A stretch of 64,000 bases of DNA from UMGS1889 sp900556055 (GCA_902463265.1 CABQEV010000007.1:62001-126000); one strand, 5' to 3'; positions 6,468-16,114 are shown, counted from the stretch's first letter. Notes: a model not told the origin generated them from the sequence alone. Translations and numbers: made by a program.

Positions 6468-9095
6468 TTACTTCCCGTAATAAGCAAGCATATAAAGCTT
6501 TTTCAGCTCATCAATTCTCGGAAGTCTTGGGTTTGCGGTCGTGCATTGGTCGTTGAATGCCTTGTATGCGAGATCTTCAAGTGAATTCTCGTAAACGACG
6601 GGGTCAATGTAGGAACGCTTGTCCTTTTCGCCCGCCTCCTTGATGGACAGAGGCACGTCCAGCTCCTTCATAAGGCTTCTCACTGCATCGGCAAGTGCCT
6701 TAACACCCTCTTCGGGAGATGCGTCCTGAGGAACAAAGCCCATCATCTTCGAGATGTCGCAGTAGCGTTCGGGAGCGATATAGTGATCGTATTTCGGCCA
6801 TGCTGCAAACTTTGTGGGTGTATGCTCTCCGTTATACTCGATAGTGTGCGGCAGGAGATACGCATTTGCAAGTCCGTGCGGAATGTGGAATTCACCGCCC
6901 AGCTTATGCGCAAGAGAATGGTTTACGCCGAGAAATGCATTTGTGAATGCCATGCCCGCAATGCAGGAAGCGTTGTGCATCTTCTCTCTCGACAGCTGAT
7001 CTGCGTTCTTGTAGGAGGACGGCAGATAGTTGAATACCAGCTTTATTGCGTGGAGGGCGAGAGCGTCGGTATAATCGTTGGCAAGGACGGAAACGTAAGC
7101 CTCGACAGCGTGTGTAAGCACATCAAGTCCCGTAAATGCGGTAGATGCCTTAGGCACGGTATAAACGAACTCGGGATCAATGATAGCGATATCGGGAGTA
7201 AGCTCGTAGTCGGCAAGAGGATACTTCATGTTGTTCTTTTTGTCGGAGATAACGGCAAAGCTTGTGACCTCGGAGCCTGTTCCCGATGTTGTCGGAATGG
7301 AGATCATCTTTGCGAGTCTGCCCATCTTCGGGAACTTGTAAACTCTCTTTCTGATGTCCATGAACTTCTGAGCCATGCCGATGAAATCAGCGTCGGGATT
7401 TTCATAGAAGAGCCACATTGCCTTTGCAGCGTCCATTGCAGATCCGCCGCCCAGCGCAACTATCGCATCGGGACGGAAGCGGTTCATGACCTGAACGCCA
7501 TTCTGAACGGTTGTCAGGTCGGGATCGGGTTCGACCTCGCTGAATATCTCGACAGCGGGCTTGTTTGCATTCTTCGCAAGCTGATATGTCACCCTGTCAA
7601 CATATCCGAACTGAACCATTCCGGGATCGGCAACGATCATTACCCTGTGGATATCAGGCACCTTTGCGAGATACTGCACCGAACCGGGTTCAAAGTAAAT
7701 TCTCTCTGGGATCTTGAACCACTGCATATTAAGTCTCCTTTTCGCTACCTTCTTACGGTTGATGAGATTCTTTGCGGTCACGTTCTCGGATACGGAGTTC
7801 TTTCCGTACGAGCCGCAGCCGAGTGTAAGCGACGGAGCGATGACATTATATACATCGCCGATAGCACCGAAGGAAGCGGGGGAGTTGACAACGATACGGC
7901 TTGCTCTCATGTGTTCGCCGTATTTTTCGGCGAGCTTGTCATCGGACGTGTGGATAACAGCCGTGTGGCCTGCGCCGTGTTTGAGCATTTCCTCGCAAAG
8001 CTCAAATGCGTGATCGGCAGAATCCGCCTTTACGACAGCAAGTACGGGCGAGAGCTTTTCAAGCGCAAGGGGATACTTGCTTGCGTCCGTTCCGCCCAGC
8101 TCAACGCAGAGCACCTTTGTTTCCTTGGGGATAGTGATGCCTGCCTTTTCTGCGATCTGCCACGGATACTGACCTACTACCCAGGGCTGAACAGCCATCT
8201 TTTCGACATTGATGACAACATCTCTTATCTTGTCGATATCCGACTTGGGTGCAAACCAGCAGCCCTGATCCTTCATCAGCTTAACTGCCTCGTCATACAC
8301 CTCGCTGTCGATTATCGCAGCCTGCTCAGATGCGCAGATCATTCCGTTATCGAAGGATTTCGACAGGATAAGGTCGTTTACAGCCTGTTTGAGCTTTGCG
8401 GTCTTTTCGATATAGCAGGGAGTGTTTCCGGGACCTACGCCGAGTGCGGGCTTTCCTGCGGAATATGCGGCTCTTACCATGCCGGGGCCGCCTGTTGCGA
8501 GGATAGTTGCAACATCGGGGTGGTTCATGAGCATTCCCGTTGCTTCGATGGACGGTGTTTCGATCCACTGAACGCAGTATTCCGGTGCGCCTGCGGCGAT
8601 CGCGGCATCTCTTACGATCTCAGCGGCTCTTACTGAGCATTTCTGAGCGTTCGGATGGAAGCCGAAGATGATCGGGTTTCTTGTTTTTGCGCAGATTATC
8701 GACTTGAACATAGTTGTCGATGTCGGGTTTGTGACGGGAGTAACGCCCGCAACGATCCCGACAGGCTCGCCGATCTCAAGATATCCCTCGTCAACATTAT
8801 CCTCAATAACGCCTACGGTCTTTTCGTATTTTATGGAATGCCAGATATATTCAGTGGAGAAGATATTCTTTGTTACCTTGTCCTCGAAAATGCCTCTGCC
8901 TGTTTCCTCGACTGCCATTTTTGCAAGCTCCGTCTGTGCGGAAAGTCCCGCAAGAGCCATAGCCTTTGCGATCTTATCGACCTGCTCCTGATCGAGCTTC
9001 ATATATTCGTCAAGAGCCTTTGATGCATTGGAAACGAGCTTGTTTATCATTTCCTCAGTGCTTACCTGAACTGCTTCTTCTGTTTTCTTTGCCAT
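6468..9095 (-). CDS. adhE: Bifunctional acetaldehyde-CoA/alcohol dehydrogenase AdhE
   Basis: 875 residues, the full length of the fused family. The N-terminal half is an acylating aldehyde dehydrogenase that reduces acetyl-CoA to acetaldehyde with NADH; its catalytic Cys lies in SFDNGMICASEQA. The C-terminal half is an iron-dependent alcohol dehydrogenase (IPTTSGTGSEVTSFAVI, HAVEAYVS, HSLAHKLGGEFHIPHG) that makes ethanol. The product normally forms cytosolic spirosomes and is a main NADH sink in fermentation. The start is ATG 9095, seven nt after AAAGGTGG; the frame is open six codons further. It is monocistronic, with terminators on both sides. A redox-regulator (Rex) site was looked for and not convincingly found. 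Confidence 0.97.
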   Translation of the reverse strand: MAKKTEEAVQVSTEEMINKLVSNASKALDEYMKLDQEQVDKIAKAMALAGLSAQTELAKMAVEETGRGIFEDKVTKNIFSTEYIWHSIKYEKTVGVIEDNVDEGYLEIGEPVGIVAGVTPVTNPTSTTMFKSIICAKTRNPIIFGFHPNAQKCSVRAAEIVRDAAIAAGAPEYCVQWIETPSIEATGMLMNHPDVATILATGGPGMVRAAYSAGKPALGVGPGNTPCYIEKTAKLKQAVNDLILSKSFDNGMICASEQAAIIDSEVYDEAVKLMKDQGCWFAPKSDIDKIRDVVINVEKMAVQPWVVGQYPWQIAEKAGITIPKETKVLCVELGGTDASKYPLALEKLSPVLAVVKADSADHAFELCEEMLKHGAGHTAVIHTSDDKLAEKYGEHMRASRIVVNSPASFGAIGDVYNVIAPSLTLGCGSYGKNSVSENVTAKNLINRKKVAKRRLNMQWFKIPERIYFEPGSVQYLAKVPDIHRVMIVADPGMVQFGYVDRVTYQLAKNANKPAVEIFSEVEPDPDLTTVQNGVQVMNRFRPDAIVALGGGSAMDAAKAMWLFYENPDADFIGMAQKFMDIRKRVYKFPKMGRLAKMISIPTTSGTGSEVTSFAVISDKKNNMKYPLADYELTPDIAIIDPEFVYTVPKASTAFTGLDVLTHAVEAYVSVLANDYTDALALHAIKLVFNYLPSSYKNADQLSREKMHNASCIAGMAFTNAFLGVNHSLAHKLGGEFHIPHGLANAYLLPHTIEYNGEHTPTKFAAWPKYDHYIAPERYCDISKMMGFVPQDASPEEGVKALADAVRSLMKELDVPLSIKEAGEKDKRSYIDPVVYENSLEDLAYKAFNDQCTTANPRLPRIDELKKLYMLAYYGK

Positions 9096-9211
9096 TGAAT
9101 GACCACCTTTCAAATTATAAGTAAAATATGTTTGCTATTGCTAATGAAACATTTACCAAATGCAGAAAATTCGACAAAATCCATAGTTATCCATTGCAAA
9201 CCGACACGTTT

Positions 9212-9256
9212 GAAAATATCCGCCGCAGGAGCTGTATTCGGTTCTTGCGGCGGATA
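9212..9256 (-). terminator. Terminator after malic enzyme gene
   Basis: On the minus strand ATATCCGCCGCAAGAA pairs with TCCTGCGGCGGATAT and runs into ATTTTC. The stem lies about 75 nt past the malic enzyme stop codon and shields adhE from read-through. Confidence 0.8.
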
Positions 9257-9329
9257 TATTTATCCGACTTAAAGCGGCATTTATATTGTGCCTTTTTGAG
9301 CTTGGATTATGCCTATAACAGGAAATTTA

Positions 9330-10511
9330 TTATTCGATGTGCAGACGTGCAACGCCTGTTTCCTCAGCAGCCTTTCTTACAGCAGCTGCAACTCTCTCAG
9401 CCATCTGATGATCGAGAGCGTTAGGAATGATATAATCCTTGCTGAGCTTGTCTGCGGGAACGGAATCTGCGATAGCCTTAGCTGCAGCGATGTTCATAGC
9501 ATCGTTGATGCGGGAAGCACGAACGTCAAGAGCGCCTCTGAAAATTCCGGGGAATGCGAGAACGTTGTTGATCTGGTTGGGGTAGTCGCTTCTGCCTGTG
9601 CCGACAACTGCTGCGCCTGCTGCCTTTGCCTTTTCGGGAGTGATTTCGGGATCGGGGTTAGCCATCGGGAAGAGGATAGGATCGGGAGCCATGCTCTTTA
9701 CCATCTCTTCTGTTACGCAGTTAGGAGCGGAAACGCCGATGAAGAGGTCTGCACCCTTGATAACGTCAGCAAGTGTACCCTTTTCGCAGTTAAGGTTTGT
9801 AACCTCAGCGATAGCTTCCTTCTCGGGGTTGAGGTTATCTCTGCCCTTGTAGATAGCACCGTGTCTGTCGCACATGATAACGTTCTTGAGTCCCATAGCA
9901 ACGAGGAGCTTAACGATAGCGATGCCTGCTGCGCCTGCGCCGCTTGTTACAGCCTTGATATTTTCGATCTTGCGGTTTGTGAGCTTGAGAGCATTCAGAG
10001 CAGCTGCAAGAGTTACAACAGCTGTACCGTGCTGGTCATCGTGGAATACGGGGATATCGCACTCGTCCTGAAGACGTCTTTCAATCTCGAAGCATCTCGG
10101 AGCGGAGATATCCTCGAGGTTGATGCCGCCGAATGAGCCTGAGATCAGCTTGATGGTCTTGATGATCTCTTCTGTATCCTTAGAGCCTACGCAGATAGGG
10201 ATAGCATCAACATTGCCGAATTCCTTGAAGAGAACGCTCTTGCCTTCCATAACAGGCATAGCAGCGAGAGGTCCGATATCGCCCAGACCGAGAACCGCAG
10301 TACCGTCAGTGATAACGGCAACGAGATTGGAGCGGCGTGTATATGTGTAGCTCAGCTCGGGGTTCTTTTCGATAGCGAGGCAGGGAGCTGCAACGCCCGG
10401 TGTGTAAGCGATGGAAAGATCCTCGCCCGACTTGATGGGAACACGGCTGATAACTTCGATCTTGCCCTTCCATTCCTTATGTTTTTTGAGTGCTTCTTCC
10501 GAATAATTCAT
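9330..10511 (-). CDS. NAD(P)-dependent malic enzyme
   Basis: 393 residues, the short prokaryotic form. It decarboxylates malate oxidatively to pyruvate (or the reverse). Visible features are the catalytic SIAYTPGVAAPC segment, LGLGDIGPLAAMPVMEGK, the metal-binding region VFHDDQHGTA, and the Rossmann glycines GAGAAGIAIVK that bind the nicotinamide cofactor. Asp after the second strand (MCDRHG) is compatible with NAD use, but that is a weak argument. ATG 10511 follows AAAGGA; an ATG seven bases upstream is in another frame. It has its own strong promoter and terminator. Confidence 0.95.
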   Translation of the reverse strand: MNYSEEALKKHKEWKGKIEVISRVPIKSGEDLSIAYTPGVAAPCLAIEKNPELSYTYTRRSNLVAVITDGTAVLGLGDIGPLAAMPVMEGKSVLFKEFGNVDAIPICVGSKDTEEIIKTIKLISGSFGGINLEDISAPRCFEIERRLQDECDIPVFHDDQHGTAVVTLAAALNALKLTNRKIENIKAVTSGAGAAGIAIVKLLVAMGLKNVIMCDRHGAIYKGRDNLNPEKEAIAEVTNLNCEKGTLADVIKGADLFIGVSAPNCVTEEMVKSMAPDPILFPMANPDPEITPEKAKAAGAAVVGTGRSDYPNQINNVLAFPGIFRGALDVRASRINDAMNIAAAKAIADSVPADKLSKDYIIPNALDHQMAERVAAAVRKAAEETGVARLHIE

Positions 10512-10596
10512 AATTCATTATCCTTTCATTTTGAATACAGGCGATAAGTTACCTGCAACTAATCCTTTGAAAAATCATCTTTCGATGAACGATTAC

Positions 10597-10625
10597 ATTA
10601 TACACCAAATTAGTGCAGATGTCAA
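10597..10625 (-). promoter_or_regulatory. Promoter of malic enzyme gene
   Basis: Perfect TTGACA (10620-10625), 17-bp spacer and TATAAT (10597-10602) on the minus strand, giving a leader of about 80 nt. Confidence 0.88.
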
Positions 10626-10688
10626 TAGAGAGTACAGTTCTGAAAGTAAAAAAACATTCCAAATGTAAAGCGGCTGCATATTTCTATG

Positions 10689-10900
10689 TGAAATTTAAGA
10701 GGGTGGTGAATTACCGCAGTAATACTACCACCCTCCGGTGACTGATCTTTCTGTTGTCCGTCCAACTATGCCGCCCCTTACGTTCGGCAGGGGAGCGAGA
10801 AATTTCGTTGCCTTCGCCGACACTCTGTATTTTTCGCAACAGGTTGGTCACAAACGTAACCGCCGGATTGAATCGTGTCAGCCCACGTTTGTTATACGCC
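10689..10900 (-). ncRNA. Unassigned structured non-coding block, possible ncRNA
   Basis: No coding frame with normal codon use or ribosome site is convincing here, yet the block is dense in complementary segments when read on the minus strand. From its 5' end: ACAAACGT (10885-10892) with ACGTTTGT (10850-10857); GTTGC (10836-10840) with GCAAC (10807-10811); AGGGG/CCCCT (10789-10793 with 10774-10778) with an alternative GCCG/CGGC; GTTG/CAAC (10763-10766, 10753-10756); and last a strong GAGGGTGGT/ACCACCCTC stem (10727-10735, 10699-10707) with inner ATTAC/GTAAT. It follows the GGDEF-EAL stop codon and ends 64 nt before the malic enzyme -35. No promoter of its own was seen, so it could be a 3' UTR element, a mobile-element remnant or a free RNA. 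I do not recognise the family. Confidence 0.4.
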
Positions 10901-10910
10901 GAAGCGCAGA

Positions 10911-12578
10911 TCAAACTTTGCTTTGTATCGCATTTTCTTCGATTGGAGCGGGTTTTCCCCAGATATATCCCTGGATATAATCGCAGCTCAGTTCACGGAG
11001 CGTTGAAAGCTGGCTGTCCAGCTCCACGCCCTCGGCTATCACCTTGCAGCGGAACATATGACCGATCGAGATTATAGCCTTGACGAAATCGCCGCGGCTG
11101 TCTGCCGTTTCAAGCTGATCGACGAAGCTCTTGTCGATCTTTACGAGGTCGATCGGAAGACGTGAAAGGTAGCTGAGAGATGCATATCCCGTGCCGAAAT
11201 CGTCGAGAGCGATAAGAACACCGCTTTCCTTGATGCGTTTGAGCGCTGCGATAGCGGCTTCAACAGAGGAAATGAAGCAGGATTCCGTTACCTCTATTTC
11301 GAGATGCTCGGGCGGGAAGCCGGTTTCTTTCAGGATCTGCTCGACTTCTTCCGCAAAATTCAGCTCGGTTATATGTCTTGCCGAAATATTGACTGAAAGG
11401 ATTATATCCTCAGTTATGATGTGCTTTGAAAAGGTTTTCATTGCGCGGCGAAGCACCCATCTGTCGATATCAAGGATAAGACCGCTTTTTTCGGCGATAG
11501 GTATGAACACGGCAGGGGAAACGGGGTTGCCGTTTCCGTCAGACATTCTCAGGAGAGTTTCGTAGCCTCTGAGCTTTTTGCCCTCGGCTGTAAACTGCGG
11601 CTGGAACACAAGCTTGAATGTGTCGTTTCTCAGAGCGGAGCGTATCTCCGTTTCGATGTTCATTTCGGAGTTTATCTCCATGAGCATGCGGCTGTCGAAG
11701 CGGCAGAGCTGGTTTTTGCCTGTTGATTTTGCCTTATACATTGCTGAATCCGCATATCTCATAAGGTTGTCACAGTCCGTGGCATCATGCGGGAAGGATG
11801 CCGAGCCGATGCTGACGGAAGCGTAATAATCGCATTTTTCCGTTACCAGCTTGTTTTTCAGCGAATTTATGCAGCTGTTTGCTGCGGCATCTGCGCTTTC
11901 TTCGGAGTCATCGCTTACAATAAGCGCAAATTCATCGCCGCCTGTTCTTGCGAGAGTGCAGCCTTCTCCGATAACGGACAGCCATCTGCGTGTGATCTCG
12001 CAGAGGACGATATCTCCGCAGGCGTGTCCCATAGTGTCGTTGATGTTTTTGAAATTATCAAGGTCGAGATAGAAAAGTGTGAACGGCTCATTGCAGGATA
12101 TTTTCATATTTATTTCGTTCATTATGCCGCGCCTGTTTGTAAGTCCCGTAAGAGTGTCCGTTACGGAAAGAGAACGGAGATAATTTTCATTTTTTTCTAT
12201 CGTTGCGATATATTTATGCTGGTTGATGACGAGAAATATGCCTCCAAGATTCATGGCGATGCCTGCGACTGACTGAAAATTATTTTTGACGAACACAGCT
12301 GACGCTACCATTGTAAGCTCGGTGAACATCAGCAGCATTGCGGCAGCGAAGCCGTAATGGTTGTTGATAGTAAGCATTTTCAGGCAGATCATTATCATAA
12401 GAACTGTTATAACGCCTGAAACGGATGGTGCACCGATGTTTGCACCGCCAAAGTGAAGATCAAAAAAATTTGCATTGAGGAATGAAACAAAAAACATCAT
12501 GAAAAGGAACAGTCCGCAGCAGATCGCGATATTCACCTTATCGGATACGGGCATTTTGCTTTTTTTGTTTTCTGCCAA
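10911..12578 (-). CDS. Membrane GGDEF-EAL c-di-GMP turnover protein
   Basis: About 555 residues. The first 130 form four to five membrane segments without a recognised sensor domain. A GGDEF domain follows (DTLTGLTNRRGI, RTGGDEFALIV; catalytic motif intact, no RxxD inhibitory site), then an EAL domain with ETLLRM in place of EALLR, NISARHITE, EVTES, DDFGTGYASLSYL, KIDKSFVD, IAEGVE and IQGY, so the phosphodiesterase residues also look intact. Either activity, or both, is possible. The frame is open to 12611, but AGGAGGGAG lies inside that extension; TTG 12578 is 8 nt after GGGAG and is preferred, matching the TTG-GCA start of the McrB gene. It has its own promoter just past the GH2 gene. Confidence 0.9.
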   Translation of the reverse strand: MAENKKSKMPVSDKVNIAICCGLFLFMMFFVSFLNANFFDLHFGGANIGAPSVSGVITVLMIMICLKMLTINNHYGFAAAMLLMFTELTMVASAVFVKNNFQSVAGIAMNLGGIFLVINQHKYIATIEKNENYLRSLSVTDTLTGLTNRRGIMNEINMKISCNEPFTLFYLDLDNFKNINDTMGHACGDIVLCEITRRWLSVIGEGCTLARTGGDEFALIVSDDSEESADAAANSCINSLKNKLVTEKCDYYASVSIGSASFPHDATDCDNLMRYADSAMYKAKSTGKNQLCRFDSRMLMEINSEMNIETEIRSALRNDTFKLVFQPQFTAEGKKLRGYETLLRMSDGNGNPVSPAVFIPIAEKSGLILDIDRWVLRRAMKTFSKHIITEDIILSVNISARHITELNFAEEVEQILKETGFPPEHLEIEVTESCFISSVEAAIAALKRIKESGVLIALDDFGTGYASLSYLSRLPIDLVKIDKSFVDQLETADSRGDFVKAIISIGHMFRCKVIAEGVELDSQLSTLRELSCDYIQGYIWGKPAPIEENAIQSKV

Positions 12579-12634
12579 GCCAAAGTCTCCCTCCTGTATT
12601 GATTGGCGCATTTGCTATGTTTGTAATTTATACA

Positions 12635-12663
12635 ATTATAGCACAAAAGGGCGGTAAATGCAA
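12635..12663 (-). promoter_or_regulatory. Promoter of GGDEF-EAL gene
   Basis: TTGCAT (12658-12663), 17-bp spacer, TATAAT (12635-12640) on the minus strand. It begins three bases beyond the GH2 stop codon, so there is no room for a terminator between the two genes. Confidence 0.65.
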
Positions 12664-12665
12664 GC

Positions 12666-15425
12666 TTATTCAGAAAAAAGAGTGCCAAATCCTACCTCGG
12701 AGGAGGGATTAAAATTGTCAGAATCGGCATATTCTGCGAGACTTGCAAGAAGCTGCTTTGCGCAGGGGCTTTCAAGCTTCAGGAGCGGTGCGGTGCATAC
12801 GAGCAGCTTTCCGCCGCCGCATTTTACTTCAAAGATCGTGCCGAGATTATGGTTGCGGTCGAAGTTGTCGATCGTGCGGACGACAGGATCTATCGGCAGA
12901 CCGTCAAGTATCATGGTGCGTGAATTCTCTGCGATGTCGAACCACTGCGGAGTTGAGTATGTTTCCGATGCAAAGCCGTCAAGCGCATGATGGCTGTTCT
13001 GTATCAGATAGCCGTGAGTTCCGACGGGAGTTGGTCTGCCCATATTTTCCGAGATCATGTTGAACATATGGTAGCACCAGAAATCCGTGCAGTATGTGCC
13101 TGCGATGGAATTTTTATCGTCCAGCAGACTGTCGGGGAAGAAAAGTACACGCTTTCCTTCGCTGAGAGCGGTCTTTGCTTCGTCTGCGCTGTCTGTGATG
13201 ACAGCATTTTTTGCCGTCACTTTTCCCTGAACGGGCAGGACAGTTACAGTTCTTTCGCTGCGCACGCCGCCGTATTCAGCCGTTATTGTGATATGGCAAG
13301 CCGATGTGCATTGGGGAGCGGTGAAGCTGAAGCTGCCGATATCCGCAAGCTCTCTTGAAACGGCTTTATCAAACGGCTTTTCGCAGTCAAACACGGTATT
13401 TCCATTCATTTCGGCTGTGATCTTCAGAGTCCCGCCGGCTGTACCGTTTTCGGAATAATCGTAAAGCTTAACATCTGCGGATATCTCCCCGCCCGATGTA
13501 TATACAAATGTCGGCATTGAGATGAGCAGGACGCGTTCGGAGCAGAATCCCGCCCATTTTTTCTGCGATATGATGCCCTTGTTTTCCATGAATGAGTTGA
13601 GTATCCCGACAAGAGCCGTGCCCTGACCCGTGAAATCCTGGATATCAAGGAGCTGGAAGCCTGCGAGTCCGTCGGAGCGGAGTGCAGTTTCGATCTCCTC
13701 ACGCCAGCAGTCGGCTGCGAGATGACCCGAAGCACGGAAGAACCTGTCTGCGAATTCGGAAAGTCCCTTTTCTGCAAGACGGTCACGGAATATCTCAAGA
13801 TTTTTCGCTTTCAGCACACCTGTATACTTTTCGATCTCGCTGAAATCGGGGAATGTTTCATACTGACCGATCTCGTGGGATACGACAGGGAGGAAGGTCG
13901 AGAATTCCTCTGCGGAATCTGCGGAAACTGTCTTCACGCCCGTGCCGTACTGGATCTCGATAGTTCCTCCCTCCGAAGTGCCGTTTGCGACTGTCTTTGG
14001 GTGGATCATTTCATCATAGCAGTGCGAGGAATTCGGTGCGTCCGTCTGGATATGTCCGAGCGGGGCATCGCACATTGCGTAAGAGCCTCTGAAAAGCCTG
14101 TCCCTTGAAAATCTCACGCCCGAGAAGAAATCATCATTTTCAAGCACGCAGGGGATAAACTGGTAGTTGTTGGATCCCTGAGTGTAAAGCTTGGTGCTGT
14201 CATAAGCCTTGTATCCGCCGAGGATAGTGTTAAGGCGTTCCTTGCTGCCCCACAGCTCATTGCCCATCGACATCATGACGAAGGACGGGTGAGAACCGAA
14301 TTCATCGAGTATGCGGAAGCCTTCGGCGGTCAGATAGCGCTGTCCGTCGTCCTCCTCATCGGCGATAGTTCCCCAGAATGGAAGCTCGGGCTGCATATAG
14401 ATGCCGAGCATATCAGCGGCTGTGAATGCGGCATCGGGCGGGCAGCAGGTGTGAAAGCGGTAGTGATTTATGCCGTATTCCTTGGATATTTTCATGACCT
14501 TCAGCCAGCCGTCAACATCGGTCGGGGCGTATCCCGTCATCGGGAATATCATGCCGTCATGCTTTCCTCTGAGATTCACACGCTTGCCGTTCATTGTGAA
14601 ATAGCCTGTCTTTTCGTTCCTGCCGGCGGAGAATTTTCTCAGTCCGAACGGGATATCATACTTTTCCTCGCCGCAGGTGATATGCAGGGTATAAACAGCG
14701 TGTGAGAATTCGTCCCAGAGAGCGGCTTTTTCTCCGAGGACATAGGTAAATCCCGCATTTTCCGAGGATAATGAAAACCTTTTTTCGGGGAATGTCTGTC
14801 CGTTTCCCGAAGCGGAAACTGTGACCTCAGCATTATCCGCACCGATAATATCGGCTGTGACTCTGAGTGATCTTTCGTCTATGTCGGGGAATGTGCGTAT
14901 CCTTTCAAGGCGGATATCCGAGCATATCTCAATGCCGATCTTTCCGAGAATTCCGTTCCAGTTGGTCTGCGTGTCGGGTGATGTCATATGTCCGCCGGGG
15001 ACGGGGTAGTCTGTGTTCGAAACCATAACTGTGAGCCTGAACGATTTTTTTCCGATAATGAAGCGGGTTATGTCGTGGCGGTGGGAGGAGCAGAGGCTGT
15101 CTGTTGTGCCTGCGCACTCGCCGTCTATCCATACTGTGGATATCCTCGTGCGTTCGAGAAGCAGGTAAGCAGTGCCGCCGCTTATCGGTGACGGCATCTC
15201 ACATGAGCGTGAGAACCACATATATCCCTCACATTCGCGGGGATCGGTCAGATATCCCGCATAAGCAAGCTCATCGTTCGCCTTGATTTTCCGTGCTGCG
15301 GAAACGGTGTTGGGGAGAGTTATCGAATCATTGAAGCTCTCTCTGAAAAATCCTGCGTCAAGCCCCTTTTTGTCGGTGTCGGCACGGAAATCCCAGCTGC
15401 CGTGAAGATCAACATAATCCTTCAT
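12666..15425 (-). CDS. Glycoside hydrolase family 2 protein
   Basis: 919 residues. The GH2 order is visible: N-terminal sugar-binding jelly roll (LHGSWDFRADTDKKGL, ARKIKANDELAYAGYL), immunoglobulin-like domain, then a TIM barrel (GKRVNLRGKHDG, INHYRFHTCCPPDAAF, LGIYMQPELPFWG). The likely acid/base is Glu390 in GNEL and the likely nucleophile Glu518 in SHEIGQYE. About 300 further residues form extra beta domains. There is no signal peptide, so it acts on oligosaccharides taken up into the cytosol. The GH2 family covers beta-galactosidase, beta-glucuronidase and beta-mannosidase; the substrate cannot be told from motifs alone. ATG 15425 follows GAAAGGA at 10 nt. It is 30 bp downstream of the rhomboid gene, probably in one transcript with it. 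Confidence 0.9.
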   Translation of the reverse strand: MKDYVDLHGSWDFRADTDKKGLDAGFFRESFNDSITLPNTVSAARKIKANDELAYAGYLTDPRECEGYMWFSRSCEMPSPISGGTAYLLLERTRISTVWIDGECAGTTDSLCSSHRHDITRFIIGKKSFRLTVMVSNTDYPVPGGHMTSPDTQTNWNGILGKIGIEICSDIRLERIRTFPDIDERSLRVTADIIGADNAEVTVSASGNGQTFPEKRFSLSSENAGFTYVLGEKAALWDEFSHAVYTLHITCGEEKYDIPFGLRKFSAGRNEKTGYFTMNGKRVNLRGKHDGMIFPMTGYAPTDVDGWLKVMKISKEYGINHYRFHTCCPPDAAFTAADMLGIYMQPELPFWGTIADEEDDGQRYLTAEGFRILDEFGSHPSFVMMSMGNELWGSKERLNTILGGYKAYDSTKLYTQGSNNYQFIPCVLENDDFFSGVRFSRDRLFRGSYAMCDAPLGHIQTDAPNSSHCYDEMIHPKTVANGTSEGGTIEIQYGTGVKTVSADSAEEFSTFLPVVSHEIGQYETFPDFSEIEKYTGVLKAKNLEIFRDRLAEKGLSEFADRFFRASGHLAADCWREEIETALRSDGLAGFQLLDIQDFTGQGTALVGILNSFMENKGIISQKKWAGFCSERVLLISMPTFVYTSGGEISADVKLYDYSENGTAGGTLKITAEMNGNTVFDCEKPFDKAVSRELADIGSFSFTAPQCTSACHITITAEYGGVRSERTVTVLPVQGKVTAKNAVITDSADEAKTALSEGKRVLFFPDSLLDDKNSIAGTYCTDFWCYHMFNMISENMGRPTPVGTHGYLIQNSHHALDGFASETYSTPQWFDIAENSRTMILDGLPIDPVVRTIDNFDRNHNLGTIFEVKCGGGKLLVCTAPLLKLESPCAKQLLASLAEYADSDNFNPSSEVGFGTLFSE

Positions 15426-15455
15426 AAATAAATATCCTTTCAAAGATGTGCTTTG

Positions 15456-16052
15456 TTATATTTTCATGCTGTTCTGCTTGTCACGCTTCAGGAAATATCC
15501 GAAGCTTCCGCCGCATACGCCGCCTATGACATGACCAAACTGCGAGATATTGTCCCTGACGGAAAGTCCTGTGATGATCTCGCTGCCTATGTAAAGCATG
15601 CCTACGAGTATCAGGGTAAGGGGAATGCCATCGTCGGATCTTGCGCTTGCGAAGGAGCTTAGCATGATAAGCATGAATACTATGCCGCTTGCGCCGCAGA
15701 GAGCGACGTTCGGGAAGAATATCATCTGGAGAATGCCTGTTATCAGCGCAGTAAGTGCGATCATGACGAGCAGATTTCCGCTGCCGTGCTTTTCCTCGAT
15801 CAGCGGACCGAGAAGCAGGATAAGCGTGAAGTTGGAAACATAATGATTAAGGTCGGCATGACCCAGAACGTGCGTGAAAAGGCGCAGATAGGTCATCGGA
15901 TTAAGCAGCGAGCTTCGGTAGACCATAAAGATATGCTCTGTTGTCCAGCCCTTTGTGATGTAGCCGAGTATCAGCGACACGAGCGAGAGTGCAGCAAAGG
16001 TGAGCGTGACGGGTGAATTGTAGACGATCCTGAATTTACGTTTCTTTTCCAT
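15456..16052 (-). CDS. Rhomboid-family intramembrane serine protease
   Basis: 198 residues, almost all membrane segments (about six). The catalytic Ser lies in CGASGIVFML and the His in QFGHVIGGVCGG; the conserved HADLNHYVSNF segment precedes them, giving the Ser-His dyad of an active rhomboid. Family members cut single-pass membrane proteins within the bilayer. ATG 16052 follows AAAGGATAATT. It stands between the chemoreceptor (separated by a hairpin) and the GH2 gene; the context gives no substrate. Confidence 0.9.
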   Translation of the reverse strand: MEKKRKFRIVYNSPVTLTFAALSLVSLILGYITKGWTTEHIFMVYRSSLLNPMTYLRLFTHVLGHADLNHYVSNFTLILLLGPLIEEKHGSGNLLVMIALTALITGILQMIFFPNVALCGASGIVFMLIMLSSFASARSDDGIPLTLILVGMLYIGSEIITGLSVRDNISQFGHVIGGVCGGSFGYFLKRDKQNSMKI

Positions 16053-16076
16053 AATTATCCTTTCGATATGCGCAAA

Positions 16077-16101
16077 GCTGTGCGGAGGTCATCCGCACAG
16101 C
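16077..16101 (-). terminator. Hairpin after chemoreceptor gene
   Basis: GCTGTGCGGA and TCCGCACAGC form a perfect 10-bp stem. On the minus strand only TTT follows, so termination may be partial and the rhomboid-GH2 genes could receive read-through. Confidence 0.65.
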
Positions 16102-16114
16102 AAAAACGCTTGAT

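Noticed and set aside
6783..8636. 617-codon open frame on the plus strand opposite adhE
   Set aside because: It is an antisense shadow of a highly codon-biased gene: no ribosome site, Cys/His/Arg-rich translation without recognisable domains.
9116..9150. ATGTTT...AAACAT dyad before adhE as a Rex site
   Set aside because: The arms are short, 13 bp apart, and do not match the TTGTTAA-type Rex consensus.
10754..11077. 107-codon frame over the structured block and the end of the GGDEF-EAL gene
   Set aside because: No ribosome site; half of it is antisense to a real gene and the other half is explained by RNA-like stems.
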